64,000 nt of DNA from Euglena gracilis (GCA_039621445.1 CP154954.1:37867703-37931702); one strand, 5' to 3'; positions 20,807 through 30,349 are shown, numbered from the stretch's first letter. Program-made: numbers and translations. The notes: generated by a model not told the origin, from the sequence alone.

Positions 20807-21122
20807 GCTCAGGCTCCGCGGAGGCTGGTAACCCTGGGCTCTGCGGAGGCTACCAAAAAAGTCAGGATTCTGCTTGCGCGGTAAACCCCTGTGGTTGTCC
20901 CTCCCCACCCCCCTCGGCATTCAGGTCCTGTCCACCATGCAGCGCCGCCGCGCCGCCCATTGCCAGCCCAACGCCCACCTCCCCCCGCCAACCCAGCGCC
21001 CCCTGCCACCAGAAAGCAACTCGCGGTTGACGTCGTTTTTTTTTTGTGAGCTGTACGTGTTTTTGGTGGCCATGCAATGCACTGCAGGCAGAAAGCTGAG
21101 CATTTTTTTCGAGAACGCTTAT

Positions 21123-21263
21123 CCACATGCACACACATACGCACACATACAAACACACATACACGCTTCCGCACGCCCACGCCCACACACATACACACAC
21201 ATACACACACACACACACATGCACACATACTCACATGCACACATGCACACATGCACATGCACA
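21123..21263. repeat. CA microsatellite of CA-module copy E
   Basis: An interrupted CA tract with ACATGC variants, paralogous to the one at 14,259 but shorter by about 20 bp. Confidence 0.92.
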
Positions 21264-22290
21264 GCAAAGGTGGGTGGAACGCACATCTCATGCAGAGGGG
21301 ACAACGTAGTTTGTGGTGGTTTTGGTTTCCTGGTTGGGTTTGTGTGAGCAGGGGGCACTGAAGGGAGGCAGCGGCGGCCAGGCGGCGCAGGAGCTGGACC
21401 AAGCGAAGGAGCGGGGGTGCTCAGACCATCTTTTTAACGGTCATCTCCTCGGGGAGGTGTATTTTGTGCGTTTTTTTTAGAATTTTTTCCGAAAAATTCG
21501 AAATTTTGGAGAATTTCTGAAGCCTGGTTCTTACCCACATTTTGGCAAAGTGAGTACCCCCCCCAGTGCTCACCCATCTTTTCCGTCAATTAGACAGGGG
21601 GTTTAACCGGCCAAGGGCATTGCTGGAAAAAAATAATGCTTCCCCCCCAAGGCCAAGAGGGGATTGCAGCCAGCCCATGGGCCACGCCAATGGGCATATG
21701 ATGCCATTGCCAGGCACAATCCCACGCCACGCCAAGCTGGAAAGCCAGCGTGGGCGACGGAGGGTTGAAAGTCCGTGTTGAGTTTGGTTCCTCCTCCTTG
21801 TCTGCTTGGTCTTCACACTTGCCTTGCCACCTTGGGTCCTTTGCAACCTTGCCACGCTGCAACCTTTCAACGCTTGCATTGGGCCTCTTTGATTGGCCCT
21901 CTTTCTGCTATGCTCCCATTTCGTGCCGCTTTCAATTGCCTTTCCAACCGTGTGGTTGGCCTCCCTCTACCATGCCGTTAATGGCATTTGCCTGCCCTTC
22001 AACCCGCTTCCTCTTGCCACCTCTTGCCACCCCCTGCCATTTGCCACCTTGGGCCCAGCCAGCAATGGGTGAGTGCAAGAATGAATAATGATAATGAGGA
22101 AGGGAACAATGAGGGTAAGCAGCGGGGGGTTAGCCCTGGCATATGTTGTCTGTTTGATCCGACTGACTGACGCTTGGATTGCCTGCTGACAAAATGTTTG
22201 GGGGGTGGCATTGGGCCAGGGCTGCAATCCCGGCTGCACCCACAGATGTTTGCTGAAGGAAAGTTGTTGTTTAAAGGGCAGAGCACCCCC

Positions 22291-22372
22291 CGGAGGGTAA
22301 TGCCTGCCTGGGCAGGCACTCAAAGGCACTCCGGACCCCCCCCCCCCCACGGGGTCGGTAAGAAACAACCTG
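22291..22372. mobile_element. Deleted remnant of family-H copy 3 in SD2 copy 2
   Basis: Only the right part survives, from CGGAGGGTAATGCCTGCCTG to AAGAAACAACCTG. The flanks GCACCCCC (22,283-22,290) and GCGCCCCC (22,373-22,380) match at 7 of 8 and correspond to those of the fuller copy at 15,468. Most of the element was removed after the segmental duplication. Confidence 0.75.
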
Positions 22373-22397
22373 GCGCCCCCGGCGTTGATGACGGCAG

Positions 22398-22448
22398 CCG
22401 GAGGCGGGCAGCGGCGGCCGCATATCGCAAGCTGATGGCAGCCCAGAG
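22398..22448 (+). CDS. Candidate 51-bp exon conserved in both SD2 copies (copy 2)
   Basis: Same 51 bases as 15,846-15,896, bounded by GACGGCAG| and |GTGCGTGCG. The absence of changes in a duplication that otherwise has many is mildly suggestive of constraint or a recent copy. Confidence 0.35.
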
Positions 22449-23652
22449 GTGCGTGCGTGCGTGGGCCCATGTCTGTCAAAATCTCAGACCAGGGTTTGAT
22501 GTAGGGTGTCATGGCTTCGGTTTTGCCGTTACCCCCGACCGCAGGGGGGATGCCAATGACCCCACCCACCTGCCAAGGGAAGGTGTCCAGACCGACCCCA
22601 GAGGGGCCCCCAGAGCGTCGAGATTTTCTTTTCCGGCGCCCTGCACGCAAACTTTTTTAGGCATTTTTCGGCAAAATGTGCCCCGAAATGTGCCCCAAAT
22701 AATGTTTTGGGTTGATTTGGGGTGACATTCCCCCATCCCTTCTCGCCTGGCCAAAAGTCAGTCTGTTTGGCCACCCCATTGTTCAGGTTGGTTGTTGATG
22801 ATGATTTTGCCCCGGGTGCTTGCGAATGGGGGGAATGGTGGAAATCCTGTGAAAGAGTTGTATATCGTCTCCAAACGGTTTTACACCAGGGGGTGGGGGC
22901 AGCTTCAGAACTGCTTGGATCAGCTTTCCTTCCATTCCTTTTCACTGCAGACGGATTTTCTGGGTTGTGCTGCCTTCCTTTCAGGAAATTATGCTTTTTT
23001 GCATATATTTTTTGAAACTTTTTCAAGGGAGTTGCAACTGACCTGGGTTGGGAAATGGAATTCTCCTGTCTGGCAAACCAGACTCTTCTGGGTTGTGCCT
23101 GGGAAATCATCTTGAGTCCATTGTTTATCGGGGCATCCGCTCCCTTGGTGAAATCAGTTGCTTTCCTGAAAGAAATGAATTGATGAAACACTCCAAAAGG
23201 ACACAACGCAAACTTCTGGGGCAGAGGTCGACATAAAGGCAAGGTTGGGGGGTCCGCCCATTTTGATCCGCAACCCAGCCACTTAGGGGGTGACGAGCCA
23301 TTAGGCAAAAATCTTCAGAAGTACTTTTTTTATGTCCTTTTTTTTGAAGGTTTTTTTGAGGGTTTTTTAAGGCATTAACAAAATTTGAAGAATTTTTTAA
23401 GGCGTCTATTTTTCATGAGTGGTCAAAGTGCTTTTCGGACATCGAACCAACGTCGGTCCAAATTGAGAATCTTTTTTTTTGAGCTTTGAGTGGCTGGACA
23501 ATGTTCAAGCGATGCCAGAAATCTCATTTTTTCCTGCAGTTGACCTGTTTTTGCTGAGTTTTTGCGATTTCTTTTTTTGCTCAGAATACAAAAATTTTCC
23601 CGGGCCATTTTTTTTCGGTGTTTTCGGTTTGCGGGGGGGGGGGGGGGTCCAG

Positions 23653-24026
23653 CAGGGTTCGATATACGGAGGGCGTACATGGTTTAGGTGGGGGGGTGTC
23701 CCCCCCCCCCCCCCTCCTGGCCGGGGGGGGGGGGTCCGGACCACCCCCCCCCCCCACCTGCAAGGGGGGGTCCCCGGGACCCCCCCCAAAAAGGGTCAAT
23801 TTTTTCCTCCGGCGCTTCGCACCGAAATTTTTTTTCATTTTTGGTCAATTTTTGCCCAAAAAGTGCCCAAAGTGGCACTTTTGGTCGTTTTGGGGGGTCA
23901 AAATTTTTCGGTCACCCTGACCGCGCCACTGTTTAGGTGGGGGGTGTCCCCCCCACCCCCCCCCCCTCCTGGCCCGCAGGGGGGGTCCGGACCACCCCCC
24001 CCCCTCCTCTCCTTTTTCGAACCCTG
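23653..24026. mobile_element. hAT-like element, family F, copy 1
   Basis: This 374-bp element starts CAGGGTTCGATATACGG and ends TTTTTCGAACCCTG, with exact target duplications GGGTCCAG at 23,645-23,652 and 24,027-24,034. It runs in the opposite sense to the copies at 50,613 and 54,398. Inside are G/C arms, CCGGCGCTTCGCACCG and the phrase AAAGTGGCACTTTTGGTCG. It landed exactly at the GGGTCCAG start of an R6 repeat. Confidence 0.93.
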
Positions 24027-24190
24027 GGGTCCAGCCAATGTGCCTGCATTTTTTCCAGCCAGGAGCTCCCAGCCGGGCTGTGGACCCACCCTCAGGGTCC
24101 GCTGGGGAACACCCCGCTGTGGACCAGCCCGGCAAAGACCGAGAAAAAAAGCCCTCGCATTCTCTCCCTCATCCGTCCCCCCATTCTCAG
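24027..24190. repeat. Repeat R6, copy 1, ending in a splice-acceptor-like site
   Basis: About 164 bp from GGGTCCAGCCA through AGCCAGGAGCTCCCAGCC, TGTGGACCCACCCTCAGGGTCC and CATCCGTCCCCCCATTCTCAG. Highly similar to 26,058-26,219. In both copies the similarity stops four bases past the terminal CAG. Confidence 0.8.
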
Positions 24191-24405
24191 GTGATAGGAC
24201 ATTGACCTGCAAGGAGCTGTGCCTGGCCCTGGGGGGCCACAGTTGCATTCCCTCAAGCCCCCTGGGAATTGGGAAGGTCCTCCAGGTGTTCCCCAACAAG
24301 AAGGCGCAGTATTTGCAGCCGAAGGACGGTTGTCTGGAAGGTGTGGCAATGTTGCCGTCTTTGGAGTGGTTGTGTTCTAAAATGAGTTTCTTTTTTGAAG
24401 GGTGA
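24191..24405 (+). CDS. Candidate exon, product unknown
   Basis: Directly after CCCCCCATTCTCAG, a frame opens that reads DRTLTCKELCLALGG, then SPLGIGKVLQVFPNKK, and ends LEWLCSKMSFFFEG at a TGA. Amino-acid composition is balanced, Cys and Lys are well spaced, and third positions favour G/C, unlike the repeat readings nearby. I do not recognise the family. The last residues may be intronic read-through rather than a true terminus. Confidence 0.4.
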
Positions 24406-24459
24406 TGTAACCCCCCCATTTATAATCCCCTCATTAACCCCCCTGTTTTTGACCCCAAC

Positions 24460-24703
24460 CAGGGGTTTTTTTTTTAAGCCTTGTGGACCCCTGGGGGGGG
24501 GGGAGGGTGGGTGGGTTTGGCCGAGCCTCCCCCCCCCCCTCACCCGGGGTGGGGGGGGTGGGATATATGTTTCGGTGCCGAAAGTTTTTGAAAAAGGTGC
24601 CATTCTTAGCATTTTTCGCGATTTTTTGGCCATTTTTGGGGGAAAAGTGGGTGGGATCCCCCCTCCCCCACTCCCGGTCTTTTTTTTTAAAAAAAAACCC
24701 CTG
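24460..24703. mobile_element. hAT-like element, family G, copy 4
   Basis: This 244-bp element starts CAGGGGTTTTTTTTTTAAG and ends TTTAAAAAAAAACCCCTG. Flanks ACCCCAAC (24,452-24,459) and CCCCCAAC (24,704-24,711) match at 7 of 8. It carries the family core TTTTTCGCGATTTTTTGGCC and a decayed central hairpin (CGGTGCCGAAAG). Confidence 0.88.
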
Positions 24704-24729
24704 CCCCCAACCCCCAAATTGTGATTTAT

Positions 24730-25030
24730 GACTCCCCCGAAGGCAAAAAAATGCTGAGGAATCAAAAGGCAAAAATGTGCCAAAATTGTTGTGCTGAAAA
24801 AAAAAACAGGTGTGGGGTAGCCTGGCACTGAGGGGTTTTGGCAAAATCCCGTGAAATTGCCCAAAATATTTTGTTTTACCCCTCTGGTGCGCAAGTCAGG
24901 GGTATTTTTTGGGACGGTTTTTTGGGCCACACACCAAACGTCGACTTATAACCCCCCCCCCCCGCTTTGGACCGATGAAGAAAGTTAGTGGGGGTGCCAG
25001 AATTCCAAAAATGTCCAAAACAGCGGTCGT
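24730..25030. repeat. Repeat R7, copy 1
   Basis: ATGCTGAGGAATCAAAAGGC, GGTAGCCTGGCACTGAGGGG, AATATTTTGTTTTACCCCTC, ACGTCGACTTATAACCCC and GATGAAGAAAGTTAGTGGGG occur in order. The same series recurs at 29,526-29,790 and, in part, at 28,962-29,160. Frames over it are broken. Nature unknown. Confidence 0.8.
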
Positions 25031-25639
25031 AGTATTTTTTTTTATTTTTGTTTGACGTGTGTTTGCCCCCCTCCCCCATCCGGCATTCTTGTGTTTCCGG
25101 AGGCGCTGATTTTGGGCCAAGCTTTTGTTTTGGCGCGGACGGAATTTTTTTTGTGTGGTGGGGTCGGGTCGTATCCCTCCCCTCAGAAGGCTTTCCCTTA
25201 CAGCCCTGGGTTGGTTTGAGTCGGGGTCTGGGGCCGAGACCCCCCACCCCCTGGGTCAGGGTTAGCTTAAGCCGGAGGGACCCAAGGGGGGGGGGGTCCA
25301 GCCAGGCAGCAGCTCCCAGCTGGCCTGCAAACCCTCCTGGTATCGTCCAAAGAAAGTTGGACCGGAAACAGGGGTTCAAAAACATGGCCGAAAAACTGCT
25401 GTTTTTGAAGCCCCCCACCCACCCACCCCCCGGGGGCCCAGGGGGGACGGGCAACTCACTCATTTTCCCCCGAAAATGGCCAAAGATCGCGAAAATGCTA
25501 AAAATAGCACCTTTTTCAAAAACTTTCGGTGCCGAAAAGTATATCCAACCCCCCCCCCCCCCAGGGTTGGATGGGAAGCCCTTCGGTATTGAGGTAGGTG
25601 GTGGGGGGGTCCCGACCACCCCCCCGGGGGCAAGGTGGT
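25031..25639. other. Non-coding stretch with repeat fragments
   Basis: Contains GGGGTCCAGCCAGGCAGCAG (R6-like, 25,294 on) and, near 25,440-25,540, a reverse-oriented family-G core (CGAAAATGGCCAAAGATCGCG, CGGTGCCGAAAAGTATATCC) without clear termini. CCCTTCGGTATTGAGGTAGG near 25,580 recurs inverted at about 53,940. No gene. Confidence 0.5.
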
Positions 25640-25985
25640 GGGGGGGGGGTCTGGACCACCCCCCCCCCCCTAGACGTTGGGGGGTCCGGACCCCCACCCC
25701 CCTCCTTCACAGGTGCCAAAAATAGCAGAAAATTTTCTTCCGGTGCTGTGCGCCGGAAAATGAGCAAGAAACACCTCTTTTGCTGACTTTTGGCCATATT
25801 GCCCATTTTCTTTGATGTGTTGGTGTTTTCCCCCCCAAAAAATGTTCAAAAGTTTCAAAAAACGAGCATTTTTGGATCGATTTTCAAAGAAAAATCAGGG
25901 ATTTTTGACCGATTTCGACCCAATTTCCAGCCCTTTGCCCGTCCATGAAATGAAAACTCCCCCCCCCCCAGTTTCGAGGCACCCC
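25640..25985. repeat. Repeat R8, copy 1
   Basis: GGTGCCAAAAATAGCAGAAA, TTTTGCTGACTTTTGG, TTTGATGTGTTGGTGTTTTC, GAGCATTTTTGGATCGATTT and TTTGCCCGTCCATGAAAT in order. They match 53,500-53,825 inside the 934-bp family-G element. Probably part of a longer transposon whose ends are not preserved here. Confidence 0.75.
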
Positions 25986-26057
25986 CCCCCCCCGTGTCGG
26001 GAGGGGGGTCTGACCCACCCCCTCTCAAGGCTTCCCATCCAACCCTGCCCCCCCCCT

Positions 26058-26219
26058 GCCAAGGGGGGTCCAGCCGTGCCTGCATTTTTTTCAGCCAGGA
26101 GCTCCCAACCGGGCTGTGGACCCGCCCTCAGGGTCCACTGGGGACTTTTCTAGGCAAGGGCCTAGAAAAGAAACCTCATACACTTGCATTTTCTCCCACA
26201 TCCATCCCCCCATTCTCAG
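26058..26219. repeat. Repeat R6, copy 2, ending in a splice-acceptor-like site
   Basis: Parallel to 24,027-24,190: AGGGGGGTCCAGCCGTGCC, AGCCAGGAGCTCCCAACCGG, TGTGGACCCGCCCTCAGGG, then CATCCATCCCCCCATTCTCAG. A local hairpin CTAGGCAAGGGCCTAG lies at 26,151-26,166. Confidence 0.8.
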
Positions 26220-26349
26220 GTGACAACCGAGAGGATGGCCATGTGTGGGTGTGGCACCCAGCTCTGCTGGCCATGGGGAGATGGATGGAATTACGTTGTT
26301 TTTATGACGGCGACAGCGGCACCATGCGATGCCCAGATGGCCTGGCCAG
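26220..26349 (+). CDS. Candidate internal exon, product unknown
   Basis: After the same CCCCCATTCTCAG boundary as at 24,190, the frame reads DNREDGHVWVWHPALLAMG then MELRCFYDGDSGTMRCPDG and reaches CCAG|GTGGTG, a possible donor (GT at 26,350). The protein sequence is unrelated to the 24.19-kb candidate, so two different downstream sequences share one upstream repeat. Trp, Asp and Cys content make a repeat origin less likely. Confidence 0.35.
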
Positions 26350-26604
26350 GTGGTGGGTGGTGAGGGTGCGGTGTGGTGCGGTATGGGTGTGGGGTGGGTG
26401 TTGTTTCCGAGTGCCAGTGTGTGAGCAGAGTTTAAAAATCATTGATGGGATTCAATCCCCCAACCCCAATCCCTCCGATTGAGTGACCCCCATGATCACC
26501 TTGTTGTGGTCAATATGGCCCCCTCTGACGTTGCCTTTGGTTTTGGCTTTGATGGACCATCGCTGCTGACAGCCACCTGGGCCAGGGCTGGGCTTTTGGA
26601 TTGC

Positions 26605-26666
26605 CTGTGTGTGCGTGTGTGTTGTGTGTGTGCGCGCGCGTGTGTGTGCGTGTGCGTGTGCGTGTG

Positions 26667-26738
<72 letters not shown>

Positions 26739-26768
26739 AAGTGGGTGGGTGGGTGGGTGGGTGGGGGG
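26605..26768. repeat. TG microsatellite grading into GGGT repeats
   Basis: An interrupted (TG)n with CG steps (26,605-26,737), then GTGGGTGGGTGGG (26,741-26,768). The second part has the spacing of a G-quadruplex former on the plus strand. Confidence 0.93.
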
Positions 26769-26932
26769 TATGGTTGGGTGGTCGTTGTGTGGTTGTGTGT
26801 GCACCAACAGCCCGCAAGGCCTTGTGGCAAGCGAGGAGATCCGCATCCACAACGCAACACCACCAGGGCCTTTGGGGCGTTAAGTTGTTGTTTTGGGTCG
26901 TTGGGTTTTTGGTTCCCTGTTCCCCCCCATTG

Positions 26933-27118
26933 GCCAACAATGAGCACGCTATTGAGTGGTTTTGTGGTGTTGCCAATGGGCCGAATTTCAAGGTGCTTGG
27001 GCATTCGGCCAAAGCATTTCCGGAACCCAAGGTTCCGGAAGTCACGGCTGTGCAGGAATCCCCGCAACCCCCTGGATGGGGGTCGACCCCATTTCCGGTG
27101 GCGCCAGTTTTTTGGGTC
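26933..27118 (+). CDS. Candidate exon fragment, product unknown
   Basis: One frame reads NEHAIEWFCGVANGPNFKVL, then HSAKAFPEPKVPEVTAVQE, before entering repeat sequence. The balanced composition and charged residues look protein-like. No acceptor is evident on the left, and the right end runs into a G/C palindromic repeat. Unrecognised; could be a decayed gene piece. Confidence 0.25.
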
Positions 27119-27960
27119 AAAATTTTCCTTCGTCGCCTTCGGAAGGAATTTCCTTTGGGCGGTGCCAAGGTGGGTGGGGGGGGGTCGATCCCCCATCAAG
27201 CCTTCCAGCACAGCCCTGCCAAAATCCAGAAAAGCCCATTTTTGGCTTTTTTTGGCCCATGATTGTGGACCCCCCCCCCCAGGCAGAGCAGAACGGGAAT
27301 CGGCCGAACAGCCAGGGTGGTGGGTGGGGGGGGTCGACCCCCCCCACCCGTATCCACCCTGTACCCTGTTCCCGTATTTCCAGGAGCACCAATTTTTGGA
27401 CCCGAAAAAAATTTTCTGGCGCCGGGTGTTTTTTTTGACCCATTTGGGACCCATGTGGGGGGGTCCCCCAAAAGCCACCCAAAACCACCCAAAACCCCAT
27501 TTTTTTCACACCTTCCAAAAATTCAACATTTTCTCAAAATGTTGATTTTGAGAAGTTTTTGAAGCAAAAAAATGCCGTTGAAAGTCCAAAAAATTTCAAA
27601 GAGAAAAAATGTCAGTAAAATTTGACTGTGCCAAAATTTGGTCCACTTTTTTTTGACCTTTGCTTTTCTCACCCCCCTCCTAAAAACTACCAATTTTCAA
27701 CCCTGAAATTTTTGAGATTTTTTTTGTGAAAAAAGTGTGGCTTTCCATCAAAAATCATGTGTTTTGGGTTCATCATGTGTTTTTCTGGCCAAAATCCCCG
27801 TTTCCCCGAAATCAGTGAAAATGCTGTGGAGGGGGGGGGGTCGACCCCCCCACCAGGCTTTCCCATTCTGCCCTGCCCCCAGGGCACCCCAAGCCCCTCC
27901 CCCCCCCCGGTTGGTTGAATTCATCCTGATTGCCAATGCTGATGCCCCAAAGGTCCAAAA
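27119..27960. repeat. Palindromic GGGGGTCGACCCCC repeat cluster
   Basis: GGGGGTCGACCCCC-type palindromes occur near 27,180 (with GATC), 27,331 and 27,838. Each is followed by a short unique-looking stretch ending in CCACCAGGCTTTCCCA- or CATCAAGCCTTCCAGCA-like sequence. Between them lies AT-rich, T-run sequence (27,530-27,740). Likely degenerate inverted-repeat elements; no gene. Confidence 0.55.
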
Positions 27961-27965
27961 AACGT

Positions 27966-28004
27966 TGCTGTTGTCGTCGTCGTTGTTGTTGTTGCTGTTG
28001 CTGC
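27966..28004. repeat. TTG/CTG trinucleotide microsatellite
   Basis: TTGCTGTTGTCGTCGTCGTTG and on to CTGCTG: 12-13 NTG/NCG triplets. Confidence 0.85.
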
Positions 28005-28311
28005 TGTATCATAACGCCGCACGCATTTTTGTTAAAAAATGATAATACAAATAAAAATAAAAAGTGAAAGTTGATATAATCAACAAATGGTGAAAGGTAT
28101 CTTCAATGTGAAATATTGTCTATTGTCCCAAACTTTGATCAGGAAAGTGCTGAATTGAACCCTGTGTAATAAAGCAAGTGCGTGGAAGAAGTGTAATGTA
28201 TTTTTGGAGGGTTCCGGGTTCTCAGGAAAGGCGTTGGCTCGATGCTTGAAAGTTTTGGGGAACCGCCAGCAACTTTTGCAACTTTTGCAATTTTTCCAGC
28301 TGGACGGACAC
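28005..28311. other. AT-rich stretch, no gene recognised
   Basis: Contains the small palindrome GTTGATATAATCAAC (28,070-28,084) and tandem AACTTTTGC (28,271-28,288). No exon or element ends seen. Confidence 0.45.
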
Positions 28312-28477
28312 CAGGGTTTTTTTTGTCTTGGCCTCCTCGGGGGGGGGGGGGGGGGGGGGGGGTTGGTCCAGCCGAGCCCCCCCCCCATCAGGGGGGGGGC
28401 TCGGCTCAGGGGGGGTGTGAGAAACTTTCCGGCGCCAGGGGTGGGTGGGCGGCCCCCGGGCTTTAAAAAAAACCCTG
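28312..28477. mobile_element. Probable short family-G element
   Basis: Starts CAGGGTTTTTTTTG and ends TTTAAAAAAAACCCTG (166 bp). Flanks ACGGACAC and CTGGGCAC match at only 5 of 8, so the target duplication is eroded or absent. The interior includes a run of 24 G (28,339-28,362) and GGCTCGGCTC. Confidence 0.55.
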
Positions 28478-28838
28478 CTGGGCACCACCGGAAGCTGCCC
28501 CACCGGAAAACCGTTCGCACTGCAAATTTGTCGCCACAGTTGCACACTGTCACAATTTTCTCTGTCCAAACAGAGGCGGAGCCTTTGCTTTTAGATCCAT
28601 ATTTTATCCCAAATGAGAGTTGGATCACCCCCCCGATTTTTGAGCTTTTTCTGTGGGTATTCAAAAGTTTTTTGGTGTTGGTGCAAGCATTCAAGAAGGA
28701 TGGGCCCTGGCTGGCCGTGCTGTTTTTAGAAGAATTTCATTTAAATTTGTATTGCACAGAATGCGGAGACAGAGAGGGGATCAGCATTACCCCCCCCCCC
28801 CAAATGACCCTATCAATGTTGCTTCAGGACCCCCCGAA
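28478..28838. other. Ordinary-complexity stretch, no gene recognised
   Basis: Balanced base composition; frames are short. CACCGGAA occurs twice (28,486, 28,501). I could not find a splice-bounded exon. Confidence 0.4.
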
Positions 28839-28954
28839 GGGTCATCTAGGGGGGGGGTCATTTAGGGGGGGGATATTTTTCCCACTTGAAAAATTGCTCT
28901 GCTAAATGACCCCCCTAGATGACCCCCCAGGGGGGTCATTTAGGGGGGGGGGGG
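28839..28954. repeat. GGGTCATCTAGGGGG / CATTTAGGGGG foldback
   Basis: GGGTCATCTAGG...GGTCATTTAGGGGGG (28,839-28,872) is repeated inverted as CTAAATGACCCCCCTAGATG (28,901-28,920), then once more in direct sense (28,935-28,954). The single strand could form a long stem around a ~28-nt loop. Confidence 0.8.
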
Positions 28955-28961
28955 TACCTCG

Positions 28962-29160
28962 AGTGTGGGGTGGCCTGGCACTGAGGAGTTTTGGCAAAAA
29001 TCCCGTTAAATTGCCCAAACTATTTTGTTTTACCCCTCGAGTTGAGGCCCGGGTGGGGTCAGTAGTTTATGGTTTTTTGCCCCCTTGAGAAAAAAAACGA
29101 CATTTTTGGAATTATGAATCCCCCACTAACTTTCTTCGTCGGTCCAAAGCGGTTAAGAGT
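28962..29160. repeat. Repeat R7, copy 2 (partial)
   Basis: GGGGTGGCCTGGCACTGAGG, CCCAAACTATTTTGTTTTAC and CACTAACTTTCTTCGTCGG-type sequence. The last piece is in the opposite sense to that in copies 1 and 3, so the block is rearranged. Confidence 0.6.
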
Positions 29161-29236
29161 CGAGGTTTGGTGAGTGGCCTAAAAGGCCGTCTTAAAAAAA
29201 TACCCCTGACTGAACTGATGCTACTGAACTGACTGA

Positions 29237-29525
29237 AGCGATGCCCAGTCCCCCCCCAAAAAATGGGAAAATCCCTTCCTGTTGGCAATAAGAATTTGGT
29301 CAAAATATCGCCGCCCCCCTGCACCCCCCAATTTTCATCAAAGGCGAGCTTAGTCGACCTGCGGCCTCCTCGGAGGGGGGGTGGCCACCGCACCCTCAAA
29401 ATCCTTTTGTGTTGGCAAATTCTTTGGCGGGGCTGCTTTTTTCTGAGGGGTCATTTTGACGGGTTTTCCTGGCCACCGCAAAGGTAAATATTTACCGGAA
29501 CATGGCTGAAAACGAAAATTTTCTC
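29237..29525. repeat. Repeat R9, copy 1
   Basis: CCCCCCAAAAAATGGGAAAA, CAAAATATCGCC, CTGCGGCCTCCTCGG, TGGCCACCGCAAAGGT and CCGGAACATGGC occur in order and recur at 29,975-30,300. Confidence 0.78.
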
Positions 29526-29790
29526 AAAAAATGCTGAGGAATCAAAAGGCAAAAATGTGCCAAAATTGCTGTGCCGAAAAAAAAAAAACGTGTGGGGCAG
29601 CCTTGCGCTGAGGGGTTTTGGCAAAACCCGTGAAATTACCCAAAACATTTTGTTTTACCCCCCTGGTGCACAAGTCCGGTGTATTTTTGGGACGGCTTTT
29701 TTGGCCACACACCAAACCTGGACTTATAACCCCCCCCCCCGCGCTTTGGACCAACAAAGAAAATTACTGGGGATTCAGAATTCCAAAAAT
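29526..29790. repeat. Repeat R7, copy 3
   Basis: Same series of landmarks as 24,730-25,030, about 265 bp. It abuts R9 on the left, as the partial R7 copy 2 also does. Confidence 0.8.
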
Positions 29791-29821
29791 TTCCTTTTGT
29801 TTCTCTAGGGGGCGAAACACC

Positions 29822-29912
29822 GCCGGCGTACAAGGCATGGCCTCACAAGGTCTTGGTGCTTCGCCCTCGGTGTCCCTTCCTCCCTGGTCGGCTTGCCTCG
29901 AGGGAGCACGAG
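29822..29912. repeat. DIRS-associated terminal core, T1 (plus sense)
   Basis: GCATGGCCTCACAAGGTCTT, CTTCGCCCTCGGTGTCCC and TCGGCTTGCCTCGAGGGAG in order. This ~75-bp core occurs eight or nine times, all between 29.8 and 45.7 kb, mostly at recombinase ends of DIRS-like copies. This copy is isolated from coding remains. Confidence 0.75.
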
Positions 29913-29959
29913 AACCAAGCTGACCCCACCCGGGCCTCACCTCGGGTTTACCCCTGAAA

Positions 29960-30305
29960 CAAACAAAGTATGCTAAGCCCCCCCAAAAAATGACAAGATC
30001 CCTTCCTGATGGATAAAAAGGGTTGGAGGCTAACCCCAACCCTGACCCTGACCCTTCTTGTTGGGAAAAAGAAAGGTCGGGCAAAATATCGCCCCCCCCC
30101 CCGCACCCCCAACCTTCAATTCATCAATTCACCATCTGCGGCCTCCTCGGGGCAGGGGGTGGCCACCCCCCCGCACCGCCTAAAATCCTTTTACGTTGGC
30201 AAAGTTCTTTGGAGGGCCTGCTTTTTTTCTGAGGGGTCTGGCCACCGCAAAGGTGAAAAAAGAAAATTTGCCGGAACATGGCAACAAAAGGAATTTTCCC
30301 TGCGA
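29960..30305. repeat. Repeat R9, copy 2
   Basis: Paralogue of 29,237-29,525 with an extra ~60 bp (GCTAACCCCAACCCTGACCC region, 30,026-30,065). Confidence 0.75.
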
Positions 30306-30349
30306 ATTTTTGTATATTCACCGCCTAGTCGGCGAACGTGACCGGCTAG

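Larger units (their letters stand above)
20150..23590. repeat. Segmental duplication SD2, copy 2
   Basis: Collinear paralogue of 13,345-17,060 (landmarks given there). Relative to copy 1 it lost ~270 bp of family-H sequence and about 60 bp near 22,130. Its family-G derivative is longer and clearer. Confidence 0.93.

Noticed and set aside
26452-27545. Thr/His- and Cys/Val-rich frames of 200-320 codons around the TG microsatellite
   Set aside because: They are translations of (TG)n/(CA)n; the only part kept as a weak candidate is 26,933-27,118.
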